Below the pieces are notes generated by a model that saw only the letters and a program-made list of their open reading frames with translations, searched no databases and was not told where the DNA came from. Of a DNA stretch of 64,000 nucleotides, positions 63,516 to 64,000 are shown piece after piece. This DNA is from Mactra quadrangularis (lineage: Eukaryota > Mollusca > Bivalvia > Venerida > Mactridae): positions 43,733,883 to 43,797,882 of the forward strand of contig CM046298.1 of NCBI GenBank assembly GCA_025267735.1, read 5' to 3'. The translations under genes were made by a program, and so were the position numbers. Numbering within the stretch: the stretch's first letter is position 1; every line of letters begins with the position of its first letter.

Positions 63516-63752
63516 AGGAGTAGTAGTCCATTGGTAGGACGCGTGCTTAGGGATCGAGAGGTCCTGGGTTCGAATCCCACTAGGAGCACTGCTAATTTCC
63601 TTGAGCAAGAAATTTACCCGCGATTGCTTCACTTCACCCAGGTGTAAATGGGTACCTGCGAGGGTGGTATAATTCCGTTGCGCCAATTTGTCGGCTGCAC
63701 TAATAAGCGAGTAAAATGACCCCCCAGGGAGATTGATAGATAGATAGATACC
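63516..63752 (+). mobile_element. tRNA-derived SINE, family C, longest copy
   Basis: GGAGTAGTAGTCCATTGGTA, GAGAGGTCCTGGGTTCGAAT head, then CCTTGAGCAAGAAATTTACC, CCCAGGTGTAAATGGGTACC, TTGTCGGCTGCACTAATAAG and a (GATA)n tail. Confidence 0.88.
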
Positions 63753-63964
63753 AGTAGCCTAGTGACCAGGGGTAATAGCTGTAAAGTCGGTGAACGTGAG
63801 TAAGCATGAAACTTAGACTATAAAATGTAATTACTTTTTTTTTTAATACTTGCCACTATACTTCATGAGTCAGAAATGTGAAATGAAGGGCATTAAGCTT
63901 ATTCTGTCCATGTTTTAGTTATTTCACTTTTTTTGACAATTAAGCCACTCTTTTTATATTTTAG

Positions 63965-64000
63965 TCTTACGAGAATTTTCTTGAAAAAATGAGTATGGTA
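63965..64000 (+). CDS. Possible exon start at the window edge
   Basis: A TTTTTATATTTTAG acceptor precedes an open frame reading SYENFLEKMSMV up to the edge. The S-x-E-N-F-x-E-x-M pattern recalls the N-terminal segment of fatty-acid-binding proteins (S-E-N-F-D-E-Y-M), which in that family lies in exon 1, so a match after an intron would be unusual. Only 12 codons are visible. Treat as a hint. Confidence 0.25.

Overview
This is an AT-rich, repeat-laden window of animal nuclear DNA, with small exons, GT-AG introns and no bacterial-style gene packing. Recognisable coding sequence is under about 3% of the window. An invertebrate-type C-type lectin, tRNA-derived SINEs ending in AACAAAC-type tails, and GTCCGTCCGT-type dispersed repeats fit a marine lophotrochozoan, most likely a mollusc. 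That assignment is inference.

Genes, left to right. (1) 456-540 and, less surely, 1456-1514 on the + strand: the 3' end of a LIM-homeobox gene of the LHX6/LHX8 (arrowhead) class, whose other exons lie left of the window. (2) 7003-4888 on the - strand: three exons of a C-type lectin domain with an EPN sugar-binding motif. No first exon and no last exon (WND plus final cysteines) could be found. (3) 17,878-62,423 on the + strand: a complete coding sequence in 12 exons for a TAPP-type (PLEKHA1/PLEKHA2-like) adaptor with two PH domains, with a poly(A) signal. Reading frames join without a break at every junction. (4) 63,965 to the window edge: a possible exon start, not securely identified.

The main oddity is in exon 6 of the TAPP gene (32,684-33,340). 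The piece of exon encoding the first strand of PH domain 2, together with its own splice donor and the first intron bases, is repeated eight times as an 81-bp unit. As 81 is divisible by three and the intron-derived bases are open, every copy stays in frame. Seven of eight copies keep a GTAAGT donor. The protein could have 325 residues (donor 1) to 514 (donor 8).

The rest is mobile DNA and satellites. Highlights are a 4.8-kb element with terminal inverted repeats (TIRs) and an exact 8-bp target duplication (11,873-16,683) holding a dead Tc1 transposase; a 2-kb insertion holding spaced GTCCCGTACGTTA motifs (24,395-26,456); a non-LTR retrotransposon fragment between 0.5-kb inverted arms (50,343-53,082); duplicated pentanucleotide arrays (8,560-10,560); 52-bp and 24-bp minisatellites; three tRNA-derived SINE families; several short MITE families, two represented by equal-length pairs (460 and 376 bp); and three TGACGTCA palindromes spaced exactly 22 bp apart. 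The TAPP introns have absorbed much of this. Exons stay intact, although SINEs lie within about 20-50 bp of several splice sites.
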